The position numbers and the translations under genes were made by a program. DNA of 43,070 bases from Armatimonadota bacterium (GTDB lineage: Bacteria; Armatimonadota; JAAZEB01), in contig JAAZEM010000049.1 of the NCBI GenBank assembly GCA_012512265.1, positions 1-43,070 of the forward strand, read 5' to 3'. Of this stretch, positions 25,333 through 35,580 are shown piece after piece. How positions within the stretch are numbered: position 1 is the stretch's first letter; every line of letters starts with the position of its first letter. The notes below the pieces were generated by a model. The model did not search any database and was not told the DNA's origin. It saw nothing but the letters and a program-made list of their open reading frames with translations.

Positions 25333-26211
25333 ATGGTGAGTCTGCGCCTGAGACCGACCAAAAAGGTTCTGATCATCCTGGGGGTTGCCGCGCTGGCAAG
25401 CCTCGGGCTTTCCTACTTCGTGCTCAAGGCGCAGGCCAGGCAGCGTGCCGAGTGGGAGGCGAAGCTCGCCGCGAAGATGAAGGAGGCGGAGGAGTTGGAG
25501 TCTGCCGCCTTGCAGCTTCCCGATTCGGAGGCTGCGCTGCAAGATCTGCAATACCGCGTGAGCTTCCTCCGAGGCGCGGATGAAGAGGAGTACCAGCCGG
25601 CCCTCTTGACGGAGATGACCGAACTGGCGTGGCGCACGGGCGTGGAGATCTCCGGATTCAACCCCGTGGAAGGGGCGCCCACGGCCCAATCGCCGGTGGC
25701 GAAGACCACGACGGCGAGTAAACTGGCGCCGCATCGTTTCATCACGCTGAACCTGTCTCTACAAGGCAGTTTCCACAACGTGACGCGCTTTCTCTACCGC
25801 CTGACGGGTGTCTCCAAGGTCATCTCGGTGGATGGGCTGCAAGTTGTGCCGGCCCCTGAGGGGCCAGCGGATCACGTGCGCGTGACTGCTCAAGCGACGG
25901 CCTATGTCCTGAAGAACGTGCCGCAGGCAACCGCTATGGCAGCCGCCAAGCTGCAGGAGATCGCGGAGGCTGAGGAGAAATTCAAGGCGCAGACCCAGGG
26001 ATTTGGTACCCTTGAGGAGTTGAGAGCCGCCGGACTCAGCGAGCTCAAAGAGGGTGAGACAATCGGGGGCTATACCTTTACCACCGATAAGAAGACCAGC
26101 CGGAGCACCTACAAGATCCTGGCCACCAGCAAGGACCCCAAGCTGCACAGCCTGAGCATCGACAAGTCCAAGAAGATTATGGATGAGACGGATAAGGTGC
26201 CCTATGATTAG
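25333..26211 (+). CDS. pilO: PilO fused to a C-terminal pilin-like domain
   Basis: Residues 12-32 form a membrane helix, 33-75 a coiled coil, and 86-195 the usual PilO periplasmic domain (LLTEMTELAWRTGVEISGF, FITLNLSLQGSFHNVTRFLYRLTGVSKVISVDGL). The typical protein of about 200 residues would end there. Here about 95 more residues follow, and 206-285 align with the body of the pilin encoded at 33054-33455. Shared blocks are AE-x-x-FK, FGTL-x-EL-x-A-x-G, GYTF, TY-x-I and AT. PilO normally dimerises with PilN in the alignment subcomplex. The extra domain may contact or mimic pilin subunits (inference). The stop overlaps the pilP start by eight bases. Confidence 0.9.
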   Translation: MVSLRLRPTKKVLIILGVAALASLGLSYFVLKAQARQRAEWEAKLAAKMKEAEELESAALQLPDSEAALQDLQYRVSFLRGADEEEYQPALLTEMTELAWRTGVEISGFNPVEGAPTAQSPVAKTTTASKLAPHRFITLNLSLQGSFHNVTRFLYRLTGVSKVISVDGLQVVPAPEGPADHVRVTAQATAYVLKNVPQATAMAAAKLQEIAEAEEKFKAQTQGFGTLEELRAAGLSELKEGETIGGYTFTTDKKTSRSTYKILATSKDPKLHSLSIDKSKKIMDETDKVPYD

Positions 26212-27121
26212 ACTGGTTGAGTCAACACCGGTCTTTGGGGCGCGGGCTCTGCCGGGCAGCTCCCCCAGGAAGCCGCGAGCGGCGACAGCCGTGGCGCTTG
26301 GCTTGTGGTTGTGCCTTGCCGGAGGGTGCCAGCCGCGCGTGCCTGCATCCCCGGGAGGGGGCACGAAGGCGGGCGCCGTCGCCCCTGGGGGACAGACTGG
26401 CCAAACGGATCAGGGCGCCAAGCAAGCCGCGCCTGCCAACACACCCGCCGGAGCGCCAAAGACGGATCAGGGCGCCAAGCAAGCCGCGCCCGCCAATGCA
26501 CCATCCGGAGCGCCAAAGGCGGGCGGCGAGACCGCAAAAGTGGAGTCCCCCTTTCCGGGCCAATCCACCGCGGAGTCGGCTTCCAGCGCCGCGGGCACAG
26601 GCTCCAGCGCCTCGCGCGTGATCGCGCGACGTGATCCAGATACCATTCCCGGCGTGCCTCGATTGCCGCTCCCGCCTCCCCGGCGGTCCCCGTTCCGGCT
26701 GGATGGGGAAGGGGGAGAGAATCGGGCGGCCCAGAAGGCAGCCCCCGAGGTGACCATCCGCAGGCGCGAAGCGGGCAAGCCCACTGGCGAGCCTCTCGGC
26801 GTGGAACCGCTGCCACCGCTGGCGGGCCCCGCGCCTGAGCTCGTGTCACATGAGGATCCGCGGGCGCCTAGAATCGGGAACTCCACGCCGGTGCGCGGCC
26901 CGATAGCGGGCGCAACTCCTCCTGCGCTGCAGCTCACCGGCATCATCGATGGCGACCCGCGCATGGCGGTCATTGAAGGCGAGACAGCGCATTATATCGT
27001 TCGCGAGGGGGATCGCGTCGCGGGCGGGTATCGGGTTGCCTCCATCTCGCCACAGAAGGTGATGCTACGTTCGGAAGATAACCGCACCGTGGTCCTCCGA
27101 TTCGGGCGCAAGGGCGGGTGA
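26204..27121 (+). CDS. pilP: PilP-like pilus lipoprotein with low-complexity linker
   Basis: This 305-residue protein has an N-terminal hydrophobic segment ending LAGGC, a probable lipobox with Cys42 (position -3 is Ala, so slightly atypical). A long Ala/Pro/Gly/Lys linker includes two copies of a 19-residue repeat (68-86 and 87-105). The C-terminal PilP-like domain is at about 230-305 (LQLTGIIDGDPRMAVIEGETAHYIVREGDRVAGGYRVASISPQKVMLR). PilP bridges PilN/PilO to the PilQ secretin. ATG 26204 overlaps the pilO stop by eight bases, so it is translationally coupled. The family's usual length is about 175, and the excess is the linker. Confidence 0.85.
   Translation: MIRLVESTPVFGARALPGSSPRKPRAATAVALGLWLCLAGGCQPRVPASPGGGTKAGAVAPGGQTGQTDQGAKQAAPANTPAGAPKTDQGAKQAAPANAPSGAPKAGGETAKVESPFPGQSTAESASSAAGTGSSASRVIARRDPDTIPGVPRLPLPPPRRSPFRLDGEGGENRAAQKAAPEVTIRRREAGKPTGEPLGVEPLPPLAGPAPELVSHEDPRAPRIGNSTPVRGPIAGATPPALQLTGIIDGDPRMAVIEGETAHYIVREGDRVAGGYRVASISPQKVMLRSEDNRTVVLRFGRKGG
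26405..26518 (+). repeat. 57-bp tandem repeat within pilP
   Basis: Two adjacent in-frame copies (26405-26461 and 26462-26518) differ at only a few bases and encode TDQGAKQAAPAN followed by xPxGAPK. They lie in the disordered linker between lipid anchor and folded domain. Copy number could vary between strains. Confidence 0.85.
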
Positions 27122-29634
27122 ATCGCCGTGCCATATGCGAGGACGCTGGCCGGCGCGCCCGGTTGCCGGCCAAGACTGGGAAAGGGCGAACCGTGGATAT
27201 CAGCGTACTGAGGAGAGGCCTAGGCGGTCTGGGGCGCGCCGCGCGCCGCGCGGGCAAGGTGTGCGCCGCCGGCGGTGACCAGGCAGCGCACGTGCCCCTC
27301 GTGCGCGACGGCCACACGTCACGATGCGCCAGCATGGCCTGCGCTGTTGCGTTCAGCCTGCTGGCTGGCGTGTGGAGCGTGGGGGCAGCCGCCGCGCCCG
27401 CTGCCGGCATGGCCCAGGTCTCGGTCAGCGTGCAGAAGCTGCCCGACAAGATATGCGTTCGCTTGAAGGCGGGCACCCCGCTCGGCCGGCATTTCCTCCG
27501 CTCTGTTGGCCGGGCTGGCGATGTGGCGCTGCGGATACCAGACTGCACCGCCAAGCCGGTCCGGATCCCGGTGTCCACGGGATCGATTCGCGCCGTCTCC
27601 GCTCGTCCGACGGGCAATGACCTGGTCGTGACGGTCGAGCGAGACGTGGCGGGGGGCTATCGCTCGGCCTATACGGCCAACCGGCGCGAGATCGTGCTGG
27701 AGGTCGATATGGCTTCCCCGGCCGCGGCCCGCGAGCTGGCCGTGCCGGGAGTGGCGCGCGCCACGGTTCCGAAGGAGGCGCCCCTGGCCCCTGCGCCACG
27801 CGTCCTCGCTTCACAACGCCCCATCGCCCCGGCTGCGGCTCCTGTGGCCGTGGTGGAACCGCGCATGCCACGCGCCCCCATCGTGCTGCCGGCATCGGAT
27901 TCCGGTGTGCGCGTCGCCGAGGCGCCCCCGAGAGTTGCGATGCTGCCCGGCACATGGCGGGTGCTCGGAGCGCAGGCTCCCTCGCGGAGGTTGGTCACGC
28001 TCGACTTTGTCAATGCCGATATTCAGGATGTGCTCAAGGCGCTCGCCATCCAGAGCGGCGCCAACATTCTCATTGCCCCCAAGGTGGAAGGCAAGGTGAC
28101 GGTGGGGCTGCGGAACGTGACGCCCGAGCAGGCCCTGGAGTACATCGTCCGTCTCAGCTCGCTCGCCTATGGGCGTGAAGACGATACCTACGTCGTCTGC
28201 ACGCGCGACCAGATCAAGGATGTCTTCCCGCCGGGCACGCGGGGCGAGATCCTCTTTCCGCCGCCAGTCGCCGAGGCATCGCCCGGAGTTGCTGTGGGCC
28301 AGCCTGCCGGCCCCCCGAAGGTGAGCGTGGTTCGCCTGGAGAGGCTCGAGGCCGCGAAGGCCGTGCCGCTGGTCCAGAAGCTGGCCCCCGCGGTCCAGAT
28401 TGAGACGCCGGATCCGAAGCTGGCCGTGCTCATCGGCGATGACGCCCAGGTGGCGGCCGCCGAGATGGCGATCCGTACGCTCGAATCCTCGCTTCCTCCG
28501 CTGCCCGCGCGCTCCGAGGGCGTGCCGCCTAAGCTGTCGGAAGAGTTCGAGATCGAGGTCTACTCGTTGAGGCATGTGAATGCCTACGATGCCGGACGCT
28601 TGTTGAAGGGGTTCATGACCTCTCGCATCCTGCCCGAGGTTGTGGTGGTGCCCGCGCCGGCGCCCGCCTATCCGGCTCCCGAGGATGATAAGGGCCGCGC
28701 GCCAATAGGGCAGCGGTTGGGCGATACCGATGACGCTTTGCTGAACCTGCTGGCCGGAAAGAACGTGGCATCTGGTTCGGAGGCCGCGGGGAAGACGCCT
28801 CCGGGCGCGCCTGAGGCTACCGAGAAGGCGGGTACCGTGCTGATCCCCGAGGGAAGCACGACCAACACGCTGCTCCTCATCGGCGCTCGTCCGGATATCG
28901 CCAAGGTAAAGGATTACCTGGACCGCATCGATGTGGCGCCCAAGCAGGTGATGATCGACGTCAAGGTGACCGATGTCTCGCTCTCGGATGCGGAGCAGCT
29001 CGGGATCACATGGAACTGGACTACGCTAGGCATTCAAGAGATTGCGCCGGAGGGATCAGAGACGATCCCGAGGATGCAGTTCGGGCGCTTTGGCCACGCT
29101 CCCATGGTGTTCAACGCCACCCTGGAAGCGCTGTTGAAGACCAACAAGGCGCGTCTCCTGGCCAACCCGCGCGTGGCGGTGCTGGATGGGCGCACGGCAT
29201 CCATTCACGTGGGCGATACCGTTCGCTATCTGGCACAACGGACCAGCGGCATCAACGGGACGACGGTGACGATTGGCGAGGAGAGCGTCGGCGTGGTGGT
29301 CAGCGTTTCGCCGCGCGTCGGGGGCGACGACGTGATCGTGCTCGATGTCAAGCCGAAGGTGAACGTGATCACTGGTTTCACCCCCACGGGGGATGGCGGG
29401 CAGGTGCCGAATACGTCCGAGCGATCGGTAGAGACGGTTGTGCGCCTTCGCGATGGCGAAACGCTGGCGATTGGCGGGTTGATCCGTGATGATGACACGG
29501 TGACGATGCAGAAGGTGCCCGGATTGGGCGATCTCCCGATCTTGGGCGAGCTGTTCAAGTATCGCAACCGTCAGCGGTCCAACTCGGAGGTGCTCATCTT
29601 CATCACTCCAACGATTGTGCCGGATATCTCTTGA
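27118..29634 (+). CDS. pilQ: Type IV pilus secretin PilQ
   Basis: The outer-membrane channel for the pilus. After a hydrophobic export signal (about 73-95, LLAGVWSVGAAAAPAAG) come an AMIN-like region, an STN/secretin N0 domain (LVTLDFVNADIQDVLKALAIQSGANILIAPKVEG), N1-type repeats (VYSLRHVNAYDAGRLLKGF), and the secretin domain from about 610 (VMIDVKVTDVSLSDAEQLGI, RLLANPRVAVLDGRTA, VPGLGDLPILGELFK). The start at GTG 27118 overlaps the pilP stop as GTGA, giving a 72-residue extension before the export signal. GTG 27193 (after AAAGGG) or ATG 27334 may be the real start. The last gap before pilB is 203 bases. Confidence 0.92.
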   Translation: MNRRAICEDAGRRARLPAKTGKGRTVDISVLRRGLGGLGRAARRAGKVCAAGGDQAAHVPLVRDGHTSRCASMACAVAFSLLAGVWSVGAAAAPAAGMAQVSVSVQKLPDKICVRLKAGTPLGRHFLRSVGRAGDVALRIPDCTAKPVRIPVSTGSIRAVSARPTGNDLVVTVERDVAGGYRSAYTANRREIVLEVDMASPAAARELAVPGVARATVPKEAPLAPAPRVLASQRPIAPAAAPVAVVEPRMPRAPIVLPASDSGVRVAEAPPRVAMLPGTWRVLGAQAPSRRLVTLDFVNADIQDVLKALAIQSGANILIAPKVEGKVTVGLRNVTPEQALEYIVRLSSLAYGREDDTYVVCTRDQIKDVFPPGTRGEILFPPPVAEASPGVAVGQPAGPPKVSVVRLERLEAAKAVPLVQKLAPAVQIETPDPKLAVLIGDDAQVAAAEMAIRTLESSLPPLPARSEGVPPKLSEEFEIEVYSLRHVNAYDAGRLLKGFMTSRILPEVVVVPAPAPAYPAPEDDKGRAPIGQRLGDTDDALLNLLAGKNVASGSEAAGKTPPGAPEATEKAGTVLIPEGSTTNTLLLIGARPDIAKVKDYLDRIDVAPKQVMIDVKVTDVSLSDAEQLGITWNWTTLGIQEIAPEGSETIPRMQFGRFGHAPMVFNATLEALLKTNKARLLANPRVAVLDGRTASIHVGDTVRYLAQRTSGINGTTVTIGEESVGVVVSVSPRVGGDDVIVLDVKPKVNVITGFTPTGDGGQVPNTSERSVETVVRLRDGETLAIGGLIRDDDTVTMQKVPGLGDLPILGELFKYRNRQRSNSEVLIFITPTIVPDIS

Positions 29635-29837
29635 GCGCAACTGACGGACGCGATGTTGGGCCAGAGCGGCGTCACCAGGCACTCTTGGTGGCGTCGTTCT
29701 GCCTTCTGCGCCTTCTGGAGAGACGGCTCCCGGGCAGAGGAGGTGCGGGGGAGTCTATCCGGGAGGCGTGCTACTGCCTGTTTGGGGGGGCACACCCTTG
29801 GGGTAAGAGCGGTCTGGTGGAAAGGCAGGCAGTCTCT

Positions 29838-31577
<1,740 letters not shown>

Positions 31578-31610
31578 CGACGCGCAGGACGAAGGAGGGG
31601 GAAGCCCCGC

Positions 31611-32852
31611 ATGCCGGTCTTCAACTACACAGCGGTCAATCAGGCGGGCAAGCCGGTCAAGAAGTTCATCGAGGCCGAGACGCAGCAGCAGGCGGCCGAG
31701 CGGCTGCGCGCTGCGGGCCTGCGCGTGACGGAGATCAAGGAAGCCGGCAAGTTCTCCATGGCCGCGTTGAACGCCGCCCTGCAGAAGATGGGGGGCGTCC
31801 GGCCCCAATCGCTTGTGGTCTTCAGCCGGCAGTTCGCGGTGATGATCAACGCCGGGATTCCCGTCATCCGGTGTCTGGACGTTCTGGAAAACCAGGCCGA
31901 CGACCCGGTCTTCGCCCCGATCATCTCGCGAGTCAAGTCGGATGTCATGGCCGGCAAGACGCTCACCGAGGCGCTGTTGAGCCACCCTCAGGCCTTCTCT
32001 CCTCTCTTCTGCAGCATGGTGCGTGCGGCGGAAGTGGGCGGCATTCTCGATATCGTCCTCAATCGCCTGGCGGCGTTTCTGGAGAAGGAGGCGGAGATCC
32101 GCTCGAAGGTGAAGAGCGCGATGATGTATCCGACCGTCATCTTCCTCTTCGCCATCGCCGTGACCACGGGTCTCTTCCTCTTCGTGCTGCCCACCTTCAA
32201 GAAGATGTTCACCGAGATCAGCATCGATGGCAAGCCGCTGGAGTTGCCATTCCTCAGCAACCTGATCTTCATGGTGGGCGACCTCATCAAGGCCTACTTC
32301 TTCATTCCGGTGGGGCTCGTGATCGGCGGCGTGATCGCTTACCGATCCCTGCAGAAGACGGAGAAGGGCCAGCGCATTATCGATGGCGCGAAACTGCGCT
32401 TGCCCATCGTGGGCGACCTCATCCGAAAGATCGCCATCTCGCGCTTCTCGCGTACCTTTGGCACGCTGACGCAGAGCGGAGTGCCGATCATGCAGGCCCT
32501 GGAGATCGTCGCCGATACGGCCGGCAACACCATCGTGCGCGATGCCGTTCTGGCCGCCCGACTGAGCATTCGCGAAGGCCAGCGCCTCAGCCCGCCACTG
32601 GCTGCCAGCGGCGTCTTCCCGCCCATGGTGACCCAGATGATTGAGATCGGCGAGGAAGCTGGCAAGGTGAGCGAGATGCTCGACAAGATCGCCGACTTCT
32701 ACGATACGGAGGTGGATGCAACGATCAAAGGCCTCACTTCGATGATCGAACCGCTGATGATCATGTTTGTCGGATCGATCGTCGGCGTGATCGCGGTCGC
32801 CGTCTTGATGCCCATCCCCAAGATGCAAGAGGCGCTCCGCAAGACGAAGTAG
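31611..32852 (+). CDS. pilC: Type IV pilus inner-membrane platform protein PilC (GspF family)
   Basis: This 413-residue polytopic platform protein begins MPVFNYTAVNQAGKPVKKFIEAET, standard for the family. It has two GspF repeats (FSRQFAVMINAGIPVIRCLDVLENQ and FSRTFGTLTQSGVPIMQALEIVADT) and membrane helices near VIFLFAIAVTTGLFLFVLP, AYFFIPVGLVIGGVIAY and IMFVGSIVGVIAVAVLMPI. It couples the ATPase to pilin insertion. An AAGGAGGGGG site precedes ATG 31611. It follows pilB by 33 bases. Confidence 0.95.
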   Translation: MPVFNYTAVNQAGKPVKKFIEAETQQQAAERLRAAGLRVTEIKEAGKFSMAALNAALQKMGGVRPQSLVVFSRQFAVMINAGIPVIRCLDVLENQADDPVFAPIISRVKSDVMAGKTLTEALLSHPQAFSPLFCSMVRAAEVGGILDIVLNRLAAFLEKEAEIRSKVKSAMMYPTVIFLFAIAVTTGLFLFVLPTFKKMFTEISIDGKPLELPFLSNLIFMVGDLIKAYFFIPVGLVIGGVIAYRSLQKTEKGQRIIDGAKLRLPIVGDLIRKIAISRFSRTFGTLTQSGVPIMQALEIVADTAGNTIVRDAVLAARLSIREGQRLSPPLAASGVFPPMVTQMIEIGEEAGKVSEMLDKIADFYDTEVDATIKGLTSMIEPLMIMFVGSIVGVIAVAVLMPIPKMQEALRKTK

Positions 32853-32921
32853 TGCCTCCGAGGGTTTGGCCAGGAACGGCTGCCTGAGGTTCCGCGTGTA
32901 GAGAAGAAAATCGCCTGGCCC

Positions 32922-32963
32922 TACAGAAAGCGCAGGTGGCAGCCGATAATCATCATTGGAGGG
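32922..32963 (+). promoter_or_regulatory. Sigma-28-like promoter element upstream of the pilin gene
   Basis: GCCGATAA (32942-32949) is an exact match to the FliA/SigD-type -10 box, with TACAG at 32922-32926 as a partial -35 (TAAAG). The 21-base stretch 32943-32963 (CCGATAATC, three variable bases, ATTGGAGGG) recurs at 35599-35619 upstream of the response-regulator genes. An alternative reading is a sigma-70 -10 box GATAAT with weak -35 TACAGA at 17 bases. Confidence 0.5.
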
Positions 32964-33036
32964 TAAGTGCCGGAAGATCCGCATCTGAGTCCTCCCCTTC
33001 CGTTCGACACCAAACTCAACGTTGGAGTATCCCGAG

Positions 33037-33045
33037 AGGAGGTGA
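33037..33045 (+). promoter_or_regulatory. Strong ribosome-binding site of the pilin gene
   Basis: AGGAGGTGA, a near-complete anti-Shine-Dalgarno match, lies eight bases before ATG 33054. It fits a highly expressed major pilin and decides the start over the longer in-frame extension. Confidence 0.8.
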
Positions 33046-33053
33046 AACACTCC

Positions 33054-33455
33054 ATGATGTACATTCGAGAACGCAAGCGAGGCGGCTTCACGATCATCGA
33101 GTTGCTTATCGTCATCGCGATCATCGCCATCTTGGCGGCGGTGGCGATCCCGGCCCTTCTGCGCGCGCAGAAGTCGGGCAAGGAGAGCGCGGCCCTGCAG
33201 GTCCTCAAGAGCCTCCACAACGCGGAGCAGACCTTCAAGGTTCGCTCTACCGCGAATCCGAAGACGTTTGGCACCCTAGACGAGCTCAAGGCCGATGGCT
33301 CGAGCCCGGTGGGCGAAGATGAAGTTGAGCCTGCCAGCGGATACACGTTCGCGAGCGAGGGCGTGACGACCGATACCTACACCATCATTGCCACGCCCCC
33401 GAAGACGGACATGATTACCTACACGCTGAACGAAACCGGTGCGGTGACACCGTAG
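33054..33455 (+). CDS. pilA: Major type IV pilin-like protein
   Basis: This 133-residue prepilin has a basic leader (MMYIRERKRGG) cut after G11, then [19 protein letters not shown] with the assembly Glu at mature position 5. The body is short (about 80 residues): LKSLHNAEQTFKV, FGTLDELKADG, GYTFASEGV, TYTIIAT, and a C-terminal TYTLNETGAV strand. It has no cysteine pair, as in Geobacter/Myxococcus-type short pilins. It closes the pilus locus, has its own promoter-like element and the best ribosome-binding site of the window, so it is probably the main subunit. Its body is related to the C-terminus of the PilO encoded at 25333-26211. Confidence 0.9.
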   Translation: MMYIRERKRGGFTIIELLIVIAIIAILAAVAIPALLRAQKSGKESAALQVLKSLHNAEQTFKVRSTANPKTFGTLDELKADGSSPVGEDEVEPASGYTFASEGVTTDTYTIIATPPKTDMITYTLNETGAVTP

Positions 33456-33478
33456 CCTGGTCCGATACGTCGGTCTGT

Positions 33479-33513
33479 CAGCGGGCGCCGGCCCTGTGGG
33501 GCGGCGCCCGCTG
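33479..33513 (+). terminator. Hairpin terminator after the pilin gene
   Basis: Perfect 12-bp arms, CAGCGGGCGCCG (33479-33490) and CGGCGCCCGCTG (33502-33513), continue inward as GCCC/GGGC around a short loop. It starts 24 bases after the pilA stop. No T run follows. Confidence 0.6.
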
Positions 33514-33592
33514 TGCGTTGCACCCCTCTCGCGACCGGGTTGTGTGGCGGCACATCGTGGCAGAATGGGTATAGCCTCTGGCGGGGGGAGCG

Positions 33593-34651
33593 ATGCGAGC
33601 GTGCCCGCTTTTCGAGCTTCAGAAGGCCCAGGGCGCCGTCTTTCGGCCCCATGCTGGCTTCTCGGTACCCGCGCATTATGGTGACCCGGACACCGAATGC
33701 GCCGTCGCGCGCAAGTCATGCGTCGTCACCGACCTCTCTTACTGCGGGAAGCTGAGCATCCGTGGTGAGGACCGTGGCGCCGTGCTTGACCGCGCCCTCG
33801 TCGGCGACGTGACTTCACTGAGAGCAGGATGCGGGCTCCACACCCTGGCGTTGACGCCCACCGGGCGCATCCTGGCCGACATGGTCATCTACGCGCTCGA
33901 CGACTGGCACCTGGTGGAGCTTGATCTGGAAAACGTGCCGCGGGTGGCCGGCCAGCTGTTGCAGCTGGATGACGACGCGGATGTGGAGGTGCAGGACCTG
34001 AGCGAGGCGTGGGGGCTCCTCTCGCTTCAGGGGCCGGAGAGCGCCGACGCCCTGGCCTACCTTGGGGTGGGCATTCCGCCCCCGAGCTGTATCCGCACCG
34101 CCGTGCTAGCAGGCCATCCGATCCTTGTGGCCGAGAGGAGACGGGCGTCCGCTCCTGGCTTCGATCTCTTTGCCGCCGCCGGAGCCCTCATCGATTGCTG
34201 GAACTCCATCCTGGAGCGCGGCGTCCTTCCTGCCGGGTTGGACGCGCTGAATGCGCTGCGCATTGAGGCGGGGATTCCCTGGGCGGGAACGGAGCTGGAC
34301 GAGCAGGTGACGCCGACGGAGGCGGGCCTGGAGGCGGCGCTCAGCAGCATCAAGGAAGGCTATATCGGGCACGCCGCCGTCGTGCGCGCGCGCCGTCGGC
34401 CCCCTGCCCGGCGGCTGTATAGACTTGTGATAGAGACGGAACTCGCCCCTACGCCCGGCGCTCCTGTCTATGTTGCTTCGCGAGTGGTGGGCAAGGTGAC
34501 AAGCGCCGCTCGCTGCTCGGCTGGTGGGGGGGCGGTGGCTCTCGCCTTTCTGAAACGGGATTGGAACAAAGATGGTGCGCCGGTGATGGTGGAAGTGGAT
34601 GGCGGTAAATGCCCGGCACGGGTGATGCACCTGCCGGCAATGAAGGGGTGA
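33593..34651 (+). CDS. YgfZ/GcvT-like folate-binding protein
   Basis: This 352-residue protein resembles the aminomethyltransferase/YgfZ family: VVTDLSYCGKLSIRGEDRGAVLDRAL near residue 45, LTPTGRILADMVIY, LSLQGPESADAL, and LDALNALRIEAGIPWAGTELDEQVTPTEAGL before KEGYIGH (254-260). YgfZ, which uses tetrahydrofolate to help iron-sulfur enzymes, has KGCYxGQ at the last block; here the cysteine is replaced by Gly256. ATG 33593 follows GGGGGGAGCG. It sits between the pilin terminator and the glycosidase-like gene, which starts 8 bases downstream. Function could be a folate-dependent repair role or a divergent paralogue. Confidence 0.82.
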   Translation: MRACPLFELQKAQGAVFRPHAGFSVPAHYGDPDTECAVARKSCVVTDLSYCGKLSIRGEDRGAVLDRALVGDVTSLRAGCGLHTLALTPTGRILADMVIYALDDWHLVELDLENVPRVAGQLLQLDDDADVEVQDLSEAWGLLSLQGPESADALAYLGVGIPPPSCIRTAVLAGHPILVAERRRASAPGFDLFAAAGALIDCWNSILERGVLPAGLDALNALRIEAGIPWAGTELDEQVTPTEAGLEAALSSIKEGYIGHAAVVRARRRPPARRLYRLVIETELAPTPGAPVYVASRVVGKVTSAARCSAGGGAVALAFLKRDWNKDGAPVMVEVDGGKCPARVMHLPAMKG

Positions 34652-34658
34652 GTGTGGG

Positions 34659-35483
34659 ATGGTGATCCGAGATCGCAACGCCGCCGATGGCGCGCGAGGG
34701 CGGCGGGGATCCGGGAGTGGTGCGATACTGCGTGGGTTGATCTGGCCGGTGCTCGTCCTGTGCAGCCTCGGCTTCCTCGCGGCGGGTCGCCTTCAGCGTG
34801 GCCGCGGATGGCACGAGATCTCGCCGGGCATGGAATACCGGCGCCTGGAGGTCCAAGCCTCGGATTTGGGAGATACCGCCGATCTCCACGTGTTGCGCGT
34901 GGATCTGAAGCACTATCGCATCCGCCTCCTGCGGGCCAGCAAGGCGCCGGCGGCCAGCATCCGGGAGCTGGCTACGCAGAGCCGCGCTGCCGCCGCAATC
35001 AACGGGGGCTTTTTTGACGAGGAGCTGCGGCCTCTGGGGCTGCGCGTCACCGGTGGCAAGGAGCTGCGCCCACTCCGACGCGCCAACTGGGGGGTCTTCG
35101 TCATCCGCAATGGCAAGCCTGCCATCCTCCATGCGCGCGACTACCGGCCGGAGGGCGTCACCGAGGCCCTCCAATGCGGACCCCGCCTCGTGGTCAACGG
35201 GGAAGTGACCCGGCTGAAGAAGCAGTACGCGCGCCGGGCTTGCATTGGCATCGATCGGGCCGGGCGGGTGCTTCTCGCTGTCACCAATGGGAGCACCATG
35301 GACGCCACCTATCTGGCGCGTGTTCTCCGCGCTCCCGAGCCCAAGAGTGGTCTCGGCTGCGTCAACGCGCTCAATCTCGATGGTGGGGGATCGGCGCAGC
35401 TCTACGTTGACCACCACGGCTTTCGGCTCGACCTCCCGGGCGCCTGGGGGGTTCCGGACGGCCTCGGTGTCTTTCCCCGCTGA
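34659..35483 (+). CDS. Membrane-anchored phosphodiester glycosidase-family protein (NAGPA domain)
   Basis: This 274-residue protein has one N-terminal membrane helix (about 23-43, AILRGLIWPVLVLCSLGFLAAG) and a phosphodiester glycosidase/NAGPA-type domain (PF09992-like). Hallmarks are AAAINGGFFDEELRPLG, NWGVFVIRNGKP, ALQCGPRLVVNGEV, RACIGIDRAGRVLLAV and VNALNLDGGGSAQLYV. Bacterial members include spore and exopolysaccharide-associated enzymes that cleave phosphodiester-linked sugars; the substrate here is unknown. It is 8 bases downstream of the YgfZ-like gene and likely shares its transcript. The active domain would face outside the membrane. Confidence 0.88.
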   Translation: MVIRDRNAADGARGRRGSGSGAILRGLIWPVLVLCSLGFLAAGRLQRGRGWHEISPGMEYRRLEVQASDLGDTADLHVLRVDLKHYRIRLLRASKAPAASIRELATQSRAAAAINGGFFDEELRPLGLRVTGGKELRPLRRANWGVFVIRNGKPAILHARDYRPEGVTEALQCGPRLVVNGEVTRLKKQYARRACIGIDRAGRVLLAVTNGSTMDATYLARVLRAPEPKSGLGCVNALNLDGGGSAQLYVDHHGFRLDLPGAWGVPDGLGVFPR

Positions 35484-35580
35484 GTAGCCATCTTGCCCTT
35501 GGGCATCATTTTGATCGCCCGAGAAGGGTGATCTCCCTAGCTACTGGCCTAATGCCCGCGCGTGGGACCATCGTTCCATA

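Noticed and set aside
29631-29837. 69-residue extension of PilB overlapping the pilQ stop
   Set aside because: The residues show no resemblance to PilB N-termini; ATG 29838 begins the conserved region.
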